From Qipengyuania flavescens (lineage in GTDB: Bacteria; Pseudomonadota; Alphaproteobacteria; Sphingomonadales; Sphingomonadaceae): 64,000 nucleotides of DNA. Positions 49,389 through 60,284 of the stretch are shown here, in pieces; position 1 is the stretch's first letter, and every line of letters begins with the position of its first letter. The notes below the pieces were generated by a model. It was given only the letters and a program-made list of their open reading frames with translations, searched no databases and was not told the DNA's origin. The DNA is taken from contig NZ_JARULD010000002.1 of the NCBI RefSeq assembly GCF_029688735.1, positions 62,001 to 126,000 on the forward strand, written 5' to 3'. A program made the position numbers and the translations under genes.

Positions 49389-51052
49389 TGGCCAGTGCCA
49401 TTTCCGCCAATAAGGCTGAACTCCTAGCGATCGCCAATGCGGTCGCATCGGAAAAGATGATCGACAAGGCCATCGTTATCGAAGCGATGGAAGAGGCGAT
49501 CCAGAAGTCCGCCCGCAACCGTTATGGCGCGGAAAACGACATTCGCGCCAAGCTCGATCCGCAGACCGGCGATCTGCGCCTGTGGCGCGTCGTCGAGGTG
49601 GTCGAAGAGGTCGAGGATTACTTCAAGCAGGTCGACCTGAAGGCCGCGCAGAAGCTGCAGGACGATGCCAAAATCGGCGACTTCATCGTCGATCCGCTTC
49701 CGCCGGTCGATCTCGGCCGTATCGACGCGCAGTCGGCCAAGCAGGTGATCTTCCAGAAGGTCCGCGATGCCGAGCGCGAGCGCCAGTTCGAGGAATTCAA
49801 GGACCGCGCCGGCGAAGTCATCACTGGCGTGATCAAGTCGGTCGAATTCGGCCACGTCATCGTGAACCTGGGCCGCGCCGAGGGCGTCATCCGCCGCGAC
49901 CAGCAGATTCCCCGCGAAGCCGCCCGTGTCGGCGAGCGTGTCCGCGCGCTCATCACCAAGGTGGAGCGCAACAATCGCGGCCCGCAGATCTTCCTCAGCC
50001 GCGCGCATCCCGATTTCATGCGCAAGCTGTTCGCCCAGGAAGTGCCCGAAATCTACGACGGCATCATCGAGATCAAGGCCGCCGCTCGCGACCCGGGCAG
50101 CCGAGCGAAGATCGGCGTGATCAGCCACGACAGCAGCATCGACCCGGTCGGCGCCTGCGTCGGCATGAAGGGCAGCCGCGTCCAGGCCGTCGTGCAGGAA
50201 CTGCAGGGCGAAAAGATCGACATCATTCCCTGGTCGGAAGACGGTGCGACCTTCATCGTCAACGCGCTGCAGCCGGCCACCGTCAGCCGCGTGGTGCTGG
50301 ACGAGGAAGAGGGCCGCATCGAAGTGGTCGTGCCCGATGACCAGCTGTCGCTCGCCATCGGCCGCCGCGGCCAGAACGTGCGCCTCGCCAGCCAGCTGAC
50401 CGGCAACCAGATCGACATCATGACCGAGGAAGAAGCCTCGGAGAAGCGCAGCAAGGAATTCGCCGAGCGCTCCAAGATGTTCGAGGAAGAACTCGACGTC
50501 GACGAAACGCTCTCGCAGCTACTCGTCGCCGAAGGCTTCGTCGAGCTCGAGGAAGTCGCTTACGTGGAACTCGAGGAACTCGCCTCGATCGAAGGCTTCG
50601 ACGAAGATCTCGCCGAGGAACTCCAGAGCCGCGCACAGGAAGCGATCGAGCGGCAGGAAGCCGCGCATCGCGAAACGCGCCGCGAACTTGGCGTCGAGGA
50701 CGATCTTGCCGAACTGCCGCACCTGACCGAGGCCATGCTGGTCACGCTGGGCAAGGCCGGCATCAAGACGCTCGACGATCTGGCCGATCTCGCCACCGAC
50801 GAACTGATCCAGAAGAAGCGCGAAGCTCCGCGCCGCCGCAATACTGCCGATGGACCGCCGATGCGGCGCGACCGTCCGCAGCGCGAGCAGGACAAGGGCG
50901 GCGTGCTGGGCGAGTATGGCCTGAACGAAGAGCAGGGCAACGAGATCATCATGGCTGCCCGCGCGCACTGGTTCGAAGACGAGGAACCTGCAGAGGCTCC
51001 CGCCGAGGACGCCGCAACCCAGGAGGCCGCCGATGCGGACTCCACCCAATGA
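49388..51052 (+). CDS. nusA: transcription elongation/termination factor NusA
   Basis: This 554-residue RNA polymerase-binding factor has the N-terminal domain ('[19 protein letters not shown]'), S1 domain ('[20 protein letters not shown]'), and KH1 and KH2 domains ('[18 protein letters not shown]', '[20 protein letters not shown]'). A long acidic C-terminus contains two helix-hairpin-helix repeats, as in many proteobacteria. It overlaps rimP by 1 bp and the YlxR gene by 20 bp. Confidence 0.97.
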   Translation: MASAISANKAELLAIANAVASEKMIDKAIVIEAMEEAIQKSARNRYGAENDIRAKLDPQTGDLRLWRVVEVVEEVEDYFKQVDLKAAQKLQDDAKIGDFIVDPLPPVDLGRIDAQSAKQVIFQKVRDAERERQFEEFKDRAGEVITGVIKSVEFGHVIVNLGRAEGVIRRDQQIPREAARVGERVRALITKVERNNRGPQIFLSRAHPDFMRKLFAQEVPEIYDGIIEIKAAARDPGSRAKIGVISHDSSIDPVGACVGMKGSRVQAVVQELQGEKIDIIPWSEDGATFIVNALQPATVSRVVLDEEEGRIEVVVPDDQLSLAIGRRGQNVRLASQLTGNQIDIMTEEEASEKRSKEFAERSKMFEEELDVDETLSQLLVAEGFVELEEVAYVELEELASIEGFDEDLAEELQSRAQEAIERQEAAHRETRRELGVEDDLAELPHLTEAMLVTLGKAGIKTLDDLADLATDELIQKKREAPRRRNTADGPPMRRDRPQREQDKGGVLGEYGLNEEQGNEIIMAARAHWFEDEEPAEAPAEDAATQEAADADSTQ

Positions 51053-51752
51053 GCGCCTGACGTCCGACATCGCCGACACGCCCAAGGCACGGAACGCTTC
51101 CGAGCCCGGTAAGACCTGCCCGGAACGCCGCTGTATCCTGACCGGCGAGACCCAGCCGCGCGCCTCACTGCTGCGGCTCGCCGTCTCGCCCTCCGGCCTC
51201 GTCCTGCCCGATGCGCAGGAAAAGGCACCCGGACGCGGGGCTTGGGTATGCAGCGAACGCGCGGCGATCGAGGCCGCGCAAGGCAACGGCAAGCTGAAGG
51301 CCGGCCTGTCGCGCGCGTTCAAGACCGGCGACCTCGAGATCCCCGATGATCTGCCGCAAATGGTCGAAGATGGGCTGACCCGCGTCGTGCTCGACCGTCT
51401 GGGGCTCGAAATGCGCGTCGGGCACCTTATGTTGGGCACCCAGCGCATCGCCGAAACGGCGCGGGCAGGGGGCGTGGCGCTGCTGTGTCACGCCAGCGAC
51501 GCGAGCGAGGACGGGCGCAAGAAGCTGGACCAGGCCTGGCGCGTCGGCCGCGAGATGGAGGGCTCGGGGGCACGGGGCCTGATCCTGCCACTGGACCGCG
51601 ACGCATTGTCTGTGGCATTGGGCCGCGACAATGTCGTCCATCTGGCGCTGGCCGATGATGCTGCGGCCGCGCGAGTGCTCAAGCCCCTTGTGCGCCTCAT
51701 GCTTTACATGGGGCACGATGTGCCCGCCGAATACGGGCGCGCCGAGGCCTGA
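51033..51752 (+). CDS. YlxR domain fused to an L7Ae-like RNA-binding domain
   Basis: This 239-residue protein has an N-terminal YlxR (DUF448) domain ('ERRCILTGETQPRASLLRL', 'GRGAWVCSERAAIEAA'). Residues ~110-210 resemble the L7Ae/YlxQ RNA-binding fold ('RIAETARAGGVALLCHASDA'). In Bacillus, ylxR and ylxQ are separate genes between nusA and infB; here one gene appears to encode both. It starts inside nusA (20-bp overlap), so translation is probably coupled. The exact role is unknown; RNA binding in translation or transcription is likely. Confidence 0.88.
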   Translation: MRTPPNERLTSDIADTPKARNASEPGKTCPERRCILTGETQPRASLLRLAVSPSGLVLPDAQEKAPGRGAWVCSERAAIEAAQGNGKLKAGLSRAFKTGDLEIPDDLPQMVEDGLTRVVLDRLGLEMRVGHLMLGTQRIAETARAGGVALLCHASDASEDGRKKLDQAWRVGREMEGSGARGLILPLDRDALSVALGRDNVVHLALADDAAAARVLKPLVRLMLYMGHDVPAEYGRAEA

Positions 51753-51811
51753 CCGGGCTGCGCACGCCGGATGACGAATTGAACGATTAGATCGAAGAGA
51801 AACGAGCAAGA

Positions 51812-54334
51812 ATGAGCGACGACGACAAGAAACCGACCCGTAAACCGCTGACCCTGAAGGGTGCGCAACCGGGCGAGGTCAAGCAGACCTTCAGCCACGG
51901 CCGCACCAACAAGGTGGCGGTCGAGGTCAAGCGCCGCCGCAAGCTCGTGAAACCGGGCGAAACCCCGGCGCCCGAGGCGGCTCCCGCCCCCGCGCCTGCG
52001 CCCGCACCGGCTCCTGCACCTGCCCCGGCACCGGCGGCAAAGAAGCCTGCCGCCAAAAAGGCCACGGCCGGCGAAACGCCGCAGGAACGCGTCGCCCGCC
52101 TCCAGCGCGAGGCCGAGGAAGAGCGTCTGCGTCTGGCCGAAGAGGCCCGCAAGCGTGAAGACCAGGAAGCCAAACAGGCAGCCGAGGAAGAAAAGCAGCG
52201 CGCCGAAGACAACAAGAAGGCCGAGGCCGAAGCCGCGAAGAAAGCTAAGGAAGAAGCAGAGGCACCGAAGGATGCGCCGGCCGAAGAAGCGCCCGCCGAG
52301 GAAGCGGCTGCGCCCGCCGATGACGGCACGCCCGCGCCTGCACCGCGCAAGTTCACGCCGGTCAAGCGTCCGGAAATCAAGAAGCCCGAGCGCAAGAAGA
52401 AGGACGATAAGCCTGCACGCGGCGCGGAGACGCCCGACAAGCGTCGCTCCGGCAAGCTCACCGTCAAGAAGGCGCTCAACGAGGACGAGGGCCGCCGTGC
52501 CCGCAGCCTCGCTGCATTGAAGCGTGCGCGCGAAAAGGAACGCCGCATGCAGGGTGGCGGCTCCAACAAGCCGCGCGAAAAGCAGGTCCGCGATGTGATC
52601 GTGCCCGAAGCGATTACGGTGGGCGAACTCGCCAAGCGCATGGGCGAAAAGGGCGCCGACCTGGTGAAGGAGCTCTTCAATCTCGACATGATGGTCACCG
52701 TCAACCAGACGATCGACCAGGATACGGCGGAGCTGCTGGTCGAGCAGTTCGGCCACAATATCGAGAAGGTTTCCGAAGCCGATGTCGACATTCAGGCCGA
52801 AGAGGACGTCGATCCGGAAGAAACGCTGAAGCCGCGTCCGCCGGTCGTCACCATCATGGGCCATGTCGACCACGGCAAGACCAGCCTGCTCGACGCGCTT
52901 CGCGGCGCCAACGTCGTGAAGGGCGAAGCCGGCGGCATCACGCAGCATATCGGCAGCTATCAAGTGAAGACGAAGGGCGGCGATGCCGTGACCTTCCTCG
53001 ACACCCCGGGCCACGCCGCCTTCACCGAAATGCGCCAGCGCGGTGCCAACGTAACCGACATCGTAGTGCTGGTCGTGGCCGCAGACGACGGCATCATGCC
53101 GCAGACGATCGAGGCCATCAATCACACCAAGGCCGCCGGCGTCCCGATGATCGTCGCGATCAACAAGATGGACAAGCCGGAAGCCAATCCGGACAACATC
53201 CGCAACCGCCTGCTCGAACACGAGGTCATCGTGGAGAAGATGTCGGGCGATGTGCAGGACGTGGAAATCTCCGCCAAGGAGAAGACCGGGCTGGACGAAC
53301 TGCTCGAGAAGATCGCGCTGCAGGCCGAACTGCTCGAACTGAAGGCCCGCCCCGACCGCATGGCAGAGGCGACCGTCATCGAAGCGCAGCTCGACAAGGG
53401 CCGCGGCCCGGTCGCGACCGTGCTGATCACGCGCGGTACGCTTGAGCGTGGCAACACCTTCGTCGTCGGGACGCAAAGCGGCCGTGTCCGCGCGATCGTC
53501 GACGACCATGGCAAGCAGATCAAGAAAGCCGGCCCGTCCATGCCGGTCGAGGTCCTCGGCCTCGGCGGCGTGCCAAGAGCCGGTGACGTGCTGACCGTAG
53601 TCGAGAACGAACAGCGCGCCCGCGAAGTGGCCGAATATCGTCAGGAAAAGGCGACCGAGAAGCGCACCGCGCTCGCCCCGACCAGCTTCGATACGATGTT
53701 CAACAACCTCGCATCGAACCTCGTCGAATTCCCCGTGCTGGTGAAAGCCGATGTGCAGGGTTCGGTCGAGGCGATTACGACCGCGCTGCACAATCTCGGC
53801 AACGACCTCATCAAGGTCCGCGTGCTCCACGCAGGGGTGGGTGCGATCACCGAAAGCGATGTGCAGCTGGCTGCGGCGTCCAACGCGCCGATTATCGGCT
53901 TCAACGTGCGCCCGAATGCCAAGGCTCGCGAGCTGGTGAAGCGCGACGGCGTGGAGATGAAGTATTACGACGTCATCTACCACCTGACCGAAGAAATCGC
54001 GAAGGAAATGGCGGGCGAGCTTGGTCCGGAGCGGATCGAAAACGTCGTCGGCCGTGCCGCGGTCAAGGAAGTGTTCCGCTCGGGCAAGAAGGACAAGGCG
54101 GCCGGCCTGCTGGTCGAGGAAGGCGTCATCCGCAAGGGCCTGCACGCACGCCTCACGCGCGACGATGTCATCGTTTCGGCCACGACCATCGCCTCGCTCC
54201 GCCGCTTCAAGGACGATGTGGACGAAGTTCGCGCCGGTCTCGAATGCGGTGTGGTCCTCGCCGACACGAACGACATCCAGCCGGGCGACCAGCTCGAGGT
54301 GTTCGAGGTAGAGGAGCGTGAACGCACGCTGTGA
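51812..54334 (+). CDS. infB: translation initiation factor IF-2
   Basis: This 840-residue GTPase places initiator tRNA on the 30S subunit. The N-terminal ~230 residues are low complexity: an Ala-Pro repeat block, then long Glu/Lys/Ala-rich helices. The G domain begins GHVDHGKT at residues 350-357, with 'DTPGHAAF' and 'NKMDK' following. Domains II-IV ('[16 protein letters not shown]', '[17 protein letters not shown]') complete the protein. The stop overlaps the next gene's GTG. Confidence 0.97.
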   Translation: MSDDDKKPTRKPLTLKGAQPGEVKQTFSHGRTNKVAVEVKRRRKLVKPGETPAPEAAPAPAPAPAPAPAPAPAPAAKKPAAKKATAGETPQERVARLQREAEEERLRLAEEARKREDQEAKQAAEEEKQRAEDNKKAEAEAAKKAKEEAEAPKDAPAEEAPAEEAAAPADDGTPAPAPRKFTPVKRPEIKKPERKKKDDKPARGAETPDKRRSGKLTVKKALNEDEGRRARSLAALKRAREKERRMQGGGSNKPREKQVRDVIVPEAITVGELAKRMGEKGADLVKELFNLDMMVTVNQTIDQDTAELLVEQFGHNIEKVSEADVDIQAEEDVDPEETLKPRPPVVTIMGHVDHGKTSLLDALRGANVVKGEAGGITQHIGSYQVKTKGGDAVTFLDTPGHAAFTEMRQRGANVTDIVVLVVAADDGIMPQTIEAINHTKAAGVPMIVAINKMDKPEANPDNIRNRLLEHEVIVEKMSGDVQDVEISAKEKTGLDELLEKIALQAELLELKARPDRMAEATVIEAQLDKGRGPVATVLITRGTLERGNTFVVGTQSGRVRAIVDDHGKQIKKAGPSMPVEVLGLGGVPRAGDVLTVVENEQRAREVAEYRQEKATEKRTALAPTSFDTMFNNLASNLVEFPVLVKADVQGSVEAITTALHNLGNDLIKVRVLHAGVGAITESDVQLAAASNAPIIGFNVRPNAKARELVKRDGVEMKYYDVIYHLTEEIAKEMAGELGPERIENVVGRAAVKEVFRSGKKDKAAGLLVEEGVIRKGLHARLTRDDVIVSATTIASLRRFKDDVDEVRAGLECGVVLADTNDIQPGDQLEVFEVEERERTL

Positions 54335-54753
54335 GCGCGAATACCGAAAGACCGCATAACCGGGGGGCTGCCCATGCCGACCTCATGGGCGTCGAGTTCG
54401 ATCATTTCGATGCGGAGCGTGAGGAGATCACGCTCCGCTTCACCGCACCCGACAGTTTCATCACCCCGCGCGGGAGCGTGCAGGGCGGCCTGGTCGCAGG
54501 CTTCCTCGACGAGGTCATGGGCTGGGCGCATGTCTGGGCGACGGAACAGCGCGAGGCCCCGCTCAATCTCGACATCACCATGACGCTTCTGCGTCCGGTG
54601 ATGGCCGGGACGCTTATCGGCAAGGGCCGCGTCATCCGGCGCGGGCGGCGGGTGATCTTCCTCGAAGGCGAATTGTTCGACGAGAAAGGCAATCTGCTTG
54701 CTCGTTCGACCAGTACCGCGATCCCCACGCCGAGGCCGGGAAGCGAGGCGTGA
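54331..54753 (+). CDS. PaaI-type hotdog thioesterase
   Basis: This 140-residue acyl-CoA thioesterase of the PaaI/YdiI group has 'DSFITPRGSVQGGLVAGFLD', with the 'GxxxGG' helix and an acidic catalytic residue, then 'ITMTLLRPVMAGTLIGKGRV'. It starts at GTG overlapping the infB stop (GTGA) and its own stop overlaps the DUF1697 gene. The substrate is unknown, and its place in the infB operon looks like hitch-hiking. Confidence 0.88.
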   Translation: MSANTERPHNRGAAHADLMGVEFDHFDAEREEITLRFTAPDSFITPRGSVQGGLVAGFLDEVMGWAHVWATEQREAPLNLDITMTLLRPVMAGTLIGKGRVIRRGRRVIFLEGELFDEKGNLLARSTSTAIPTPRPGSEA

Positions 54754-55292
54754 CCACGCGGCTCGCGCTGCTCGGTAGTATCAATATCGGCGGCAACCGG
54801 ATGAAAATGGCCGACTTGCGCGAGCGACTGGCGGCGGATGGCTTCGACCGGGTCGAGACAGTCGCTGCGAGCGGAAACGTCATCCTGTCGAGCGATGAAA
54901 GCGAGGTAGATCTCGCCGCCCGCATCGCCACCGTCATCGAGCGCGAGTTTGGCATTGTCGGATTCGTCGTCGTCAGGACCCTGGCCGACGTGCGCTCGGC
55001 CATCGATGACAACCCATTCCACGGCGACGGGGCAGACAAGATGGTCCACACGATCTTCTTGCCACGCGAGCCGGACGAGGGCGGGTTCGAAGCCCTACTG
55101 CAGGCACACCGCGATCGCGGCGCGGAACGGCTCGCATTGGACGACCGCGTGCTCTATCTCGACTACGTACATGGTGTCGGCATGTCGGATCTGACCGGAC
55201 GCTTCATCGAAAAACGCCTCGGCTGCCGGGGCACGGCACGCAACATGACCTCGCTCAAACGTATACTTGCGAAAATGGAAGAATTCGCCTGA
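54750..55292 (+). CDS. DUF1697 family protein
   Basis: This 180-residue cytosolic protein has the DUF1697 N-terminal signature '[20 protein letters not shown]' and '[14 protein letters not shown]', with the C-terminal '[15 protein letters not shown]' and '[13 protein letters not shown]'. The family has no established function. The start is GTG overlapping the previous gene by 4 bp, and its stop overlaps rbfA by 1 bp. Confidence 0.88.
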   Translation: MTTRLALLGSINIGGNRMKMADLRERLAADGFDRVETVAASGNVILSSDESEVDLAARIATVIEREFGIVGFVVVRTLADVRSAIDDNPFHGDGADKMVHTIFLPREPDEGGFEALLQAHRDRGAERLALDDRVLYLDYVHGVGMSDLTGRFIEKRLGCRGTARNMTSLKRILAKMEEFA

Positions 55293-55693
55293 TGGCCAAG
55301 CACCAGCATTCCACCCCCGAGCAACAGTCGGTCCGCGTCCTCAAGGTGGGCGAGCGGGTGCGGCATATTCTGTCCGAATTGCTCGCGCGCGGCGAGGCGC
55401 ATGACGATGTGCTGCGCGCCTCGAACATCTCCGTCACCGAGGTGCGGATGACGCCGGACCTGCGCAATGCGAAAGCCTATGTGAAGCCGCTGCTCGGCCA
55501 GGACGAGGCGCAGGTGCTGAAGGCCCTGCGCACGAACACCGCCTTCTTCCAGAAGGAAGTCGCCAAGCGGCTGGGCCTGAAGTTTGCGCCGAAACTGTCG
55601 TTCCAGCCGGACGAAAGCTTCGACGAGGCCTACCGGATCGAGCAGCTGCTGAACGACCCCAAGGTCGCCCGCGACCTCGACGACGAAAACTAA
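55292..55693 (+). CDS. rbfA: ribosome-binding factor A
   Basis: This 133-residue KH-like 30S maturation factor has '[20 protein letters not shown]', '[19 protein letters not shown]' and '[20 protein letters not shown]', which are diagnostic. It is the last gene of the infB transcription unit here; a convergent transporter gene ends 3 bp after it. Confidence 0.96.
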   Translation: MAKHQHSTPEQQSVRVLKVGERVRHILSELLARGEAHDDVLRASNISVTEVRMTPDLRNAKAYVKPLLGQDEAQVLKALRTNTAFFQKEVAKRLGLKFAPKLSFQPDESFDEAYRIEQLLNDPKVARDLDDEN

Positions 55694-55696
55694 GCC

Positions 55697-57436
55697 TTAC
55701 TCCATGATTGCCGGAGCTGCGGGTGCTGCCATCTCGGGCAGCGCGTAGCCCACCGGTGCGTCCGGCCCCAGCGGGATGCCGAGGTAGAACCATAGCACGA
55801 TCAGCACCGTGCCCGAGATCAGCAGCCAGATCGAATAGGGGATCATCATCGCGGTCAGGCTGCCTAGGCCGAAATCCTTCTGCCAGCGCTGGGCGAACAC
55901 CAGGATCAGCGGGAAGTAGACCATCAGCGGGGTGATGATATTGGTCGCGCTGTCGCCGACGCGATAGGCGGCGGTCGCGCCTTCCGGGCTTATGTTGAGC
56001 AGCATGAGCATCGGCACGAGGATCGGAGCGAGCAGCGCCCACTTCGCGCTCGCCGAGCCCACGAACAGGTTGAGCAGACCGGTAAACAGCACCATCAGGC
56101 CGAGCACCAGCGGCAGCGGCAGGCCGGTCGACTGGATTGCCGCCGCGCCATGCACCGCGCTGATCAGGCCGAGGTTCGACCAGCCGAACATCGCCACGAA
56201 ATGCGCCGCGGCGAAGGCGAGGACGAGGTAGTAGCCCATGTCCTTCATGCTCTCGGCCATCATCTCGACGAGGTCGCGGTGGTCCTTGATCGTACCCACC
56301 GCGCGGCCATAGGCCCAGCCGGTCAGCAGGAAGAGCAGGAAGAAGGCCGCAACCAGCGACTTGTAGAACGGGTCCAGCTCGGCGTGGATCGAGCAATCTG
56401 CGGCGGGTATGCCCTCGCAGGCGGCTTCGTTGACCAGCGGGGTGCCGGACGCGAACACCATGACCGCCCATAGTGCCACGACGAACAGCGCGGCGAGGCC
56501 GGCGGCGCGCAGCCCTTTCGATGCCAGCGCGCCATCGTGATCGCTGGGATCGGGGCTGAGATCGTCTCCGCTGGAGGCATGGTCTGTCGCCGCGTCGTCG
56601 CTCAGGTCTTCGGTTACGCTGGCCGTGCCGGTCGCGTGACCCGCATTCGCCGTCGCCGCGCCTGCTTGGGCGCCGCCGGTCCACGCGCCCAGCCGCGGTT
56701 CGATGACTTTGTCGGTGACGTACCAGATGATCGGCAGGAAGATGACCGTCATCGCAGCGATAAAATACCAGTTGCCCGCAATATTGGCGGTCCAGGCTGG
56801 ATCGAGTGCGCTTGCGTTGACTGCTTCCTCGGTAATCCCGAACAGCAGCGCGTCGAGCTGGCCGGGCGAGATATTGGCCGAGAAGCCGCCAGAAACCCCG
56901 GCAAAAGCGGCCGCGATCCCGGCCAGCGGATGACGTCCGGCGGCAGCGAACAGGATGCCCGCCAGCGGGATCAGCACGACGTAGCCCGCGTCTGCTGCGT
57001 GGTTGCCGATCATTGCTACCAGCGCCACGACGGGCGTCAGCAGCGATTTAGGTGCAGCCTTCACCGCCTTGGACATGCCTGCAGCAAAGAAGCCCGAGCG
57101 TTCCGCCACGCCGGCACCCAGCATCACGACGAGCACGTAACCGAGCGGATGGAAGTGCGTGAAAGTCGCGGGCATTTCGACCCACAGGCGCTGGATGTTC
57201 TCCGGCGAGAGCAGGCCGACCGCCTCGATCCGCTGGGCGGTGCCGGTAGCCTCGTCGATGGCGGTTGGGTGGAACGCGGAGACCCCTGTCAGGGCCGCGA
57301 TCATCGATACTGCCACCAGCGCAAGGATCAGGTAGAAGAAAATGAAGACCGGGTCTGGCAGCTTGTTGCCCGTCCGCTCGATCCATCCGAGAAAACCGCT
57401 CTGGGTGTTTTCCGCCGTCGCTGCCGCGTCTACCAT
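55697..57436 (-). CDS. AbgT-family transporter
   Basis: This 579-residue inner-membrane transporter of the AbgT family (p-aminobenzoyl-glutamate transporter; some members export sulfonamides) has about 11 hydrophobic segments. Family motifs include 'NKLPDPVFIFFYLILALV', 'GNHAADAGYVVLIPLAG', 'ANISPGQLDALLFGITEEA' and 'VGDSATNIITPLMVYFPLIL'. A cytoplasmic loop of Asp/Ser-rich low complexity sits near residue 280. It is convergent with rbfA with a 3-bp gap and divergent from tdk. It interrupts the usual rbfA-truB neighbourhood. Confidence 0.92.
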   Translation of the reverse strand: MVDAAATAENTQSGFLGWIERTGNKLPDPVFIFFYLILALVAVSMIAALTGVSAFHPTAIDEATGTAQRIEAVGLLSPENIQRLWVEMPATFTHFHPLGYVLVVMLGAGVAERSGFFAAGMSKAVKAAPKSLLTPVVALVAMIGNHAADAGYVVLIPLAGILFAAAGRHPLAGIAAAFAGVSGGFSANISPGQLDALLFGITEEAVNASALDPAWTANIAGNWYFIAAMTVIFLPIIWYVTDKVIEPRLGAWTGGAQAGAATANAGHATGTASVTEDLSDDAATDHASSGDDLSPDPSDHDGALASKGLRAAGLAALFVVALWAVMVFASGTPLVNEAACEGIPAADCSIHAELDPFYKSLVAAFFLLFLLTGWAYGRAVGTIKDHRDLVEMMAESMKDMGYYLVLAFAAAHFVAMFGWSNLGLISAVHGAAAIQSTGLPLPLVLGLMVLFTGLLNLFVGSASAKWALLAPILVPMLMLLNISPEGATAAYRVGDSATNIITPLMVYFPLILVFAQRWQKDFGLGSLTAMMIPYSIWLLISGTVLIVLWFYLGIPLGPDAPVGYALPEMAAPAAPAIME

Positions 57437-57537
57437 GTAAGGTCCCTGTCACCTTGTTTTGTCTCGTCGGGGCGTCATCCCCGATCCCATATGACGCCCT
57501 CCTTAACACCTCGCGCGCTCGGAGCTAGAGCAGGGCG

Positions 57538-58116
57538 ATGGCCAAGCTCTATTTCTACTATGCGAGCATGAATGCGGGGAAGAGTTCGACCCTGCTGCAG
57601 ACTGCCTTCAATTATGGCGAGCGTGGGATGCGGGTCTCGCTGTGGACGGCGGCGCTGGATGATCGGCCGGGCTTCGGCGCGATCTCCAGCCGGATCGGCC
57701 TCTCCAGCGACGCGCACCGGTTCGAGAGCGATACCGATATCGAAGCGCGCGTACTGGCCGACCACGCCGAGAATCCACTCGCCTGCGTGCTGGTGGACGA
57801 GGCGCAATTCCTCACGCGCGAGCAGGTCTGGCAGCTCGCGCGCCTTGCAGATGACGGCGGCATCCCCGTGCTCTGCTACGGCCTGCGGACCGATTTCCAG
57901 GGCGAGCTCTTCCCCGGCTCGGCAGCCCTGCTGGGCATCGCCGACCACCTCGTCGAAATGAAAGCCGTCTGCGATTGCGGTCGCAAGGCGACGATGAACC
58001 TGCGTGTCGACGCAAACGGCAAGGCTGTAGCGGAAGGCGCGCAAACGGAAATCGGCGGCAACGATCGCTATGTCGCCATGTGTCGCAAGCATTTCCGCGA
58101 AGCGCTGGCGGGCTGA
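57538..58116 (+). CDS. tdk: thymidine kinase
   Basis: This 192-residue type II thymidine kinase phosphorylates thymidine and deoxyuridine for salvage. It has the P-loop '[20 protein letters not shown]', '[11 protein letters not shown]' (Walker B with catalytic Glu), '[18 protein letters not shown]' and Cys residues of the zinc site ('[12 protein letters not shown]' plus C in 'AMCRKH'). Confidence 0.96.
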   Translation: MAKLYFYYASMNAGKSSTLLQTAFNYGERGMRVSLWTAALDDRPGFGAISSRIGLSSDAHRFESDTDIEARVLADHAENPLACVLVDEAQFLTREQVWQLARLADDGGIPVLCYGLRTDFQGELFPGSAALLGIADHLVEMKAVCDCGRKATMNLRVDANGKAVAEGAQTEIGGNDRYVAMCRKHFREALAG

Positions 58117-58140
58117 CCCACCGGTCCCTATCTAGCCACC

Positions 58141-58833
58141 ATGACAGAAACCCTCATCCTAGCGGCGGTGCTGGTGCCGTGTCTGATCGTCGCCATCGTC
58201 TTTCACGAGGTGGCGCATGGCTGGGTCGCGCTGATGCTGGGCGACCCGACTGCGAAGGAGCAGCGCCGCCTCAGCCTCAACCCGATCCGACATGTCGATC
58301 CGATCGGGACGATCATCGTACCCGGCGCGCTGGCATTGTTTGGCGGCCCGATCTTCGGCTGGGCGAAGCCGGTTCCGGTCAACGCACGGCGACTGGACAA
58401 TCCGCGCTTCGGCATGATGGCGGTCGCTGCTGCCGGGCCAGGGACGAACCTGCTGCTCGCACTGGTGGCGGCGCTTTTCATCGGCGTGATCGGAGGGTTC
58501 GCGCTGAACTTGGGCGCGGCCTTGCCCGAGTGGGTAATGACCGCTTTCGGCGCGTTCGTCCTGATCAACGCCTTCCTCGCGTTCTTCAACCTGTTGCCGA
58601 TCCCGCCCTTCGACGGGTCGCATATCGTCGGCGGGCTGATGCCGCGGCGCTGGGCGAACCAGTGGCAGAAGCTCCAGGCGATGGGCATGCTGGTGTTCGT
58701 CGTGCTGATCGCGGCGACCTGGGCCTTCCCCGACGCTCGCTGGATCGAGAACACCATCTTGCCGCCGGTCGAATGGATCAGTGGCCTCTTCTTCTCGGTC
58801 GCCAACGGCATCGCGGGTGTGATCGGCGGATGA
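58141..58833 (+). CDS. site-2 protease family membrane metalloprotease (M50)
   Basis: This 230-residue inner-membrane zinc protease homologue has the zinc-binding motif HEVAH ('IVFHEVAHGWVALMLGD') in the first helix, 'AAAGPGTNLLLALVAAL', and the third ligand in 'FNLLPIPPFDGSHIVGGL'. There is no PDZ domain, as in the short SpoIVFB/Rv-type members. It overlaps truB by 4 bp. The physiological substrate is unknown. Confidence 0.92.
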   Translation: MTETLILAAVLVPCLIVAIVFHEVAHGWVALMLGDPTAKEQRRLSLNPIRHVDPIGTIIVPGALALFGGPIFGWAKPVPVNARRLDNPRFGMMAVAAAGPGTNLLLALVAALFIGVIGGFALNLGAALPEWVMTAFGAFVLINAFLAFFNLLPIPPFDGSHIVGGLMPRRWANQWQKLQAMGMLVFVVLIAATWAFPDARWIENTILPPVEWISGLFFSVANGIAGVIGG

Positions 58834-59831
58834 GCGAAGTCTCAAAACCCGCTCCGCATGGCTGGCTGATCTTCGACAAGCCGCGCGGCCTCGCTTCGAC
58901 GCAGGCCGTGGGTGCGGTCAAACGACTGTTGCGGCAGGGTGGCTATGCCAAGACCAAGGTCGGCCATGGCGGCACACTCGACCCGCTGGCCGAAGGCGTG
59001 CTGCCGATCGCGCTCGGCGAGGCGACCAAGCTTGCCGGGCGCATGCTCGATAGCGACAAGATCTATGCGTTCACGATCCAGTTCGGCGAGGAGACCGACA
59101 CGCTCGACACCGAAGGCGAGGTGATCGAGCGAACCGACCGCCGCCCGCCGATGGCTGCTATCGCTGCCGTGCTGGAGCATTTCACCGGCGAGATCGAGCA
59201 GGTGCCGCCCGCCTATTCCGCGGTCAAAGTGGACGGCAAGCGCGCGTACGACCGCGCACGGGCTGGCGAGGAAGTGGAGATGAAAACGCGTCGCGTGACG
59301 ATCCACAAACTCGGCTTTGAGGGCGAGAGGGAGGACTCGCCGCTGCGTTCGGTTTTCGCCACCACCGCCGGTCGGCCCGATCCCTACGATCCGCAGGCTC
59401 CGCTCGAACTGGCCGACAGCGTCACCCTCATCGCGCATGTGTCCAAGGGCACATACATCCGCTCGCTGGCACGGGACATCGCACGCGCCCTTGGAACGCT
59501 GGGGCATGTGACCTACCTCAGGCGCATCAAGGCTGGCCCGTTCCGCGAAGATCAGGCGATTTCGCTGGACACGCTGGAGAAAAACGCTAAGGGCGCAGGC
59601 CTTGAAAACCTTCTCCTGCCGCTGGAGGCCGGACTGGACGACATCCCGGTCCTCACCCTCGACCCGACAAGCGCGCAGGCGGTCCGCCAGGGCCGGGTAT
59701 TGTCGGACTTGCCCTACACCGACGGGCTCCACCTCGCCACACTGCACCAAGTGCCGGTGGCCTTGATGGAACTCAGCGGAGGCTCGGCCAAGGTCGTGCG
59801 GGGCTTCAACCTACCGGATGTCGCGGAGTAA
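58830..59831 (+). CDS. truB: tRNA pseudouridine(55) synthase
   Basis: This 333-residue enzyme makes pseudouridine 55 in the tRNA T-arm. It has '[20 protein letters not shown]' and the catalytic Asp in '[20 protein letters not shown]'. '[20 protein letters not shown]', '[19 protein letters not shown]' and the C-terminal PUA-like domain follow. The ATG overlaps the protease stop; rpsO starts 5 bp after its stop, with the ribosome binding site inside its last codons. Confidence 0.96.
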   Translation: MSEVSKPAPHGWLIFDKPRGLASTQAVGAVKRLLRQGGYAKTKVGHGGTLDPLAEGVLPIALGEATKLAGRMLDSDKIYAFTIQFGEETDTLDTEGEVIERTDRRPPMAAIAAVLEHFTGEIEQVPPAYSAVKVDGKRAYDRARAGEEVEMKTRRVTIHKLGFEGEREDSPLRSVFATTAGRPDPYDPQAPLELADSVTLIAHVSKGTYIRSLARDIARALGTLGHVTYLRRIKAGPFREDQAISLDTLEKNAKGAGLENLLLPLEAGLDDIPVLTLDPTSAQAVRQGRVLSDLPYTDGLHLATLHQVPVALMELSGGSAKVVRGFNLPDVAE

Positions 59832-59836
59832 AATGC

Positions 59837-60106
59837 ATGTCGGTTACCGCCGAAAACAAACAGAAGATCATCAAGGACAATGCGCAGGGCAAGGGCGACA
59901 CCGGTTCGCCGGAAGTCCAGGTCGCCATCCTGACCGAGCGCATCAAGAACCTGACCGAGCACTTCAAGTCCAACCACAAGGACAATCACTCGCGTCGCGG
60001 TCTCCTGATGATGGTCAACAAGCGTCGCAACCTGCTCGCCTATCTCAAGAAGAAAGACGTCGAGCGGTACAACGCGCTGATCCAGAAGCTGGGTCTTCGT
60101 AAATAA
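59837..60106 (+). CDS. rpsO: 30S ribosomal protein S15
   Basis: The 89-residue S15 has the usual '[20 protein letters not shown]' and '[20 protein letters not shown]' segments. Start ATG at 59837 follows CGGAG inside the truB end. As in E. coli it lies directly before pnp, with a hairpin between them. Confidence 0.98.
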   Translation: MSVTAENKQKIIKDNAQGKGDTGSPEVQVAILTERIKNLTEHFKSNHKDNHSRRGLLMMVNKRRNLLAYLKKKDVERYNALIQKLGLRK

Positions 60107-60115
60107 GAGTTTCGG

Positions 60116-60146
60116 GAGGGGCGGCTCGGAAGGGCTGCCCCTCTTG
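60116..60146 (+). terminator. rpsO-pnp intergenic hairpin
   Basis: A ten-base stem GAGGGGCGGC (60116-60125) pairs with GCTGCCCCTC (60134-60143), followed by TTG. In E. coli the equivalent site combines an rpsO terminator with RNase E/III processing signals for pnp mRNA. The absence of a long T run suggests partial termination or processing here. Confidence 0.7.
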
Positions 60147-60284
60147 CTATCCGGCTCCCGGGCAATTCGGCTCCGGAGCGGGCAATGGGGCCAAAACAGC
60201 GCCCCGAACCGGACCGGGACGGTATCCCCGGCACAGTAGGCCCCGCCGGTGCAATCAGGCGCGGCGGGTCATTTAGGAAAATAC

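Noticed and set aside
51970..52040. Tandem repeat in infB (Ala-Pro codons)
   Set aside because: It is a normal low-complexity linker of IF-2 and not a CRISPR or VNTR locus.
51704..54145. 813-codon open frame on the minus strand
   Set aside because: It lies antisense to infB, and its protein is a low-complexity mirror of the Lys/Glu/Ala-rich coding strand with no family resemblance. In GC-rich DNA such frames are expected.
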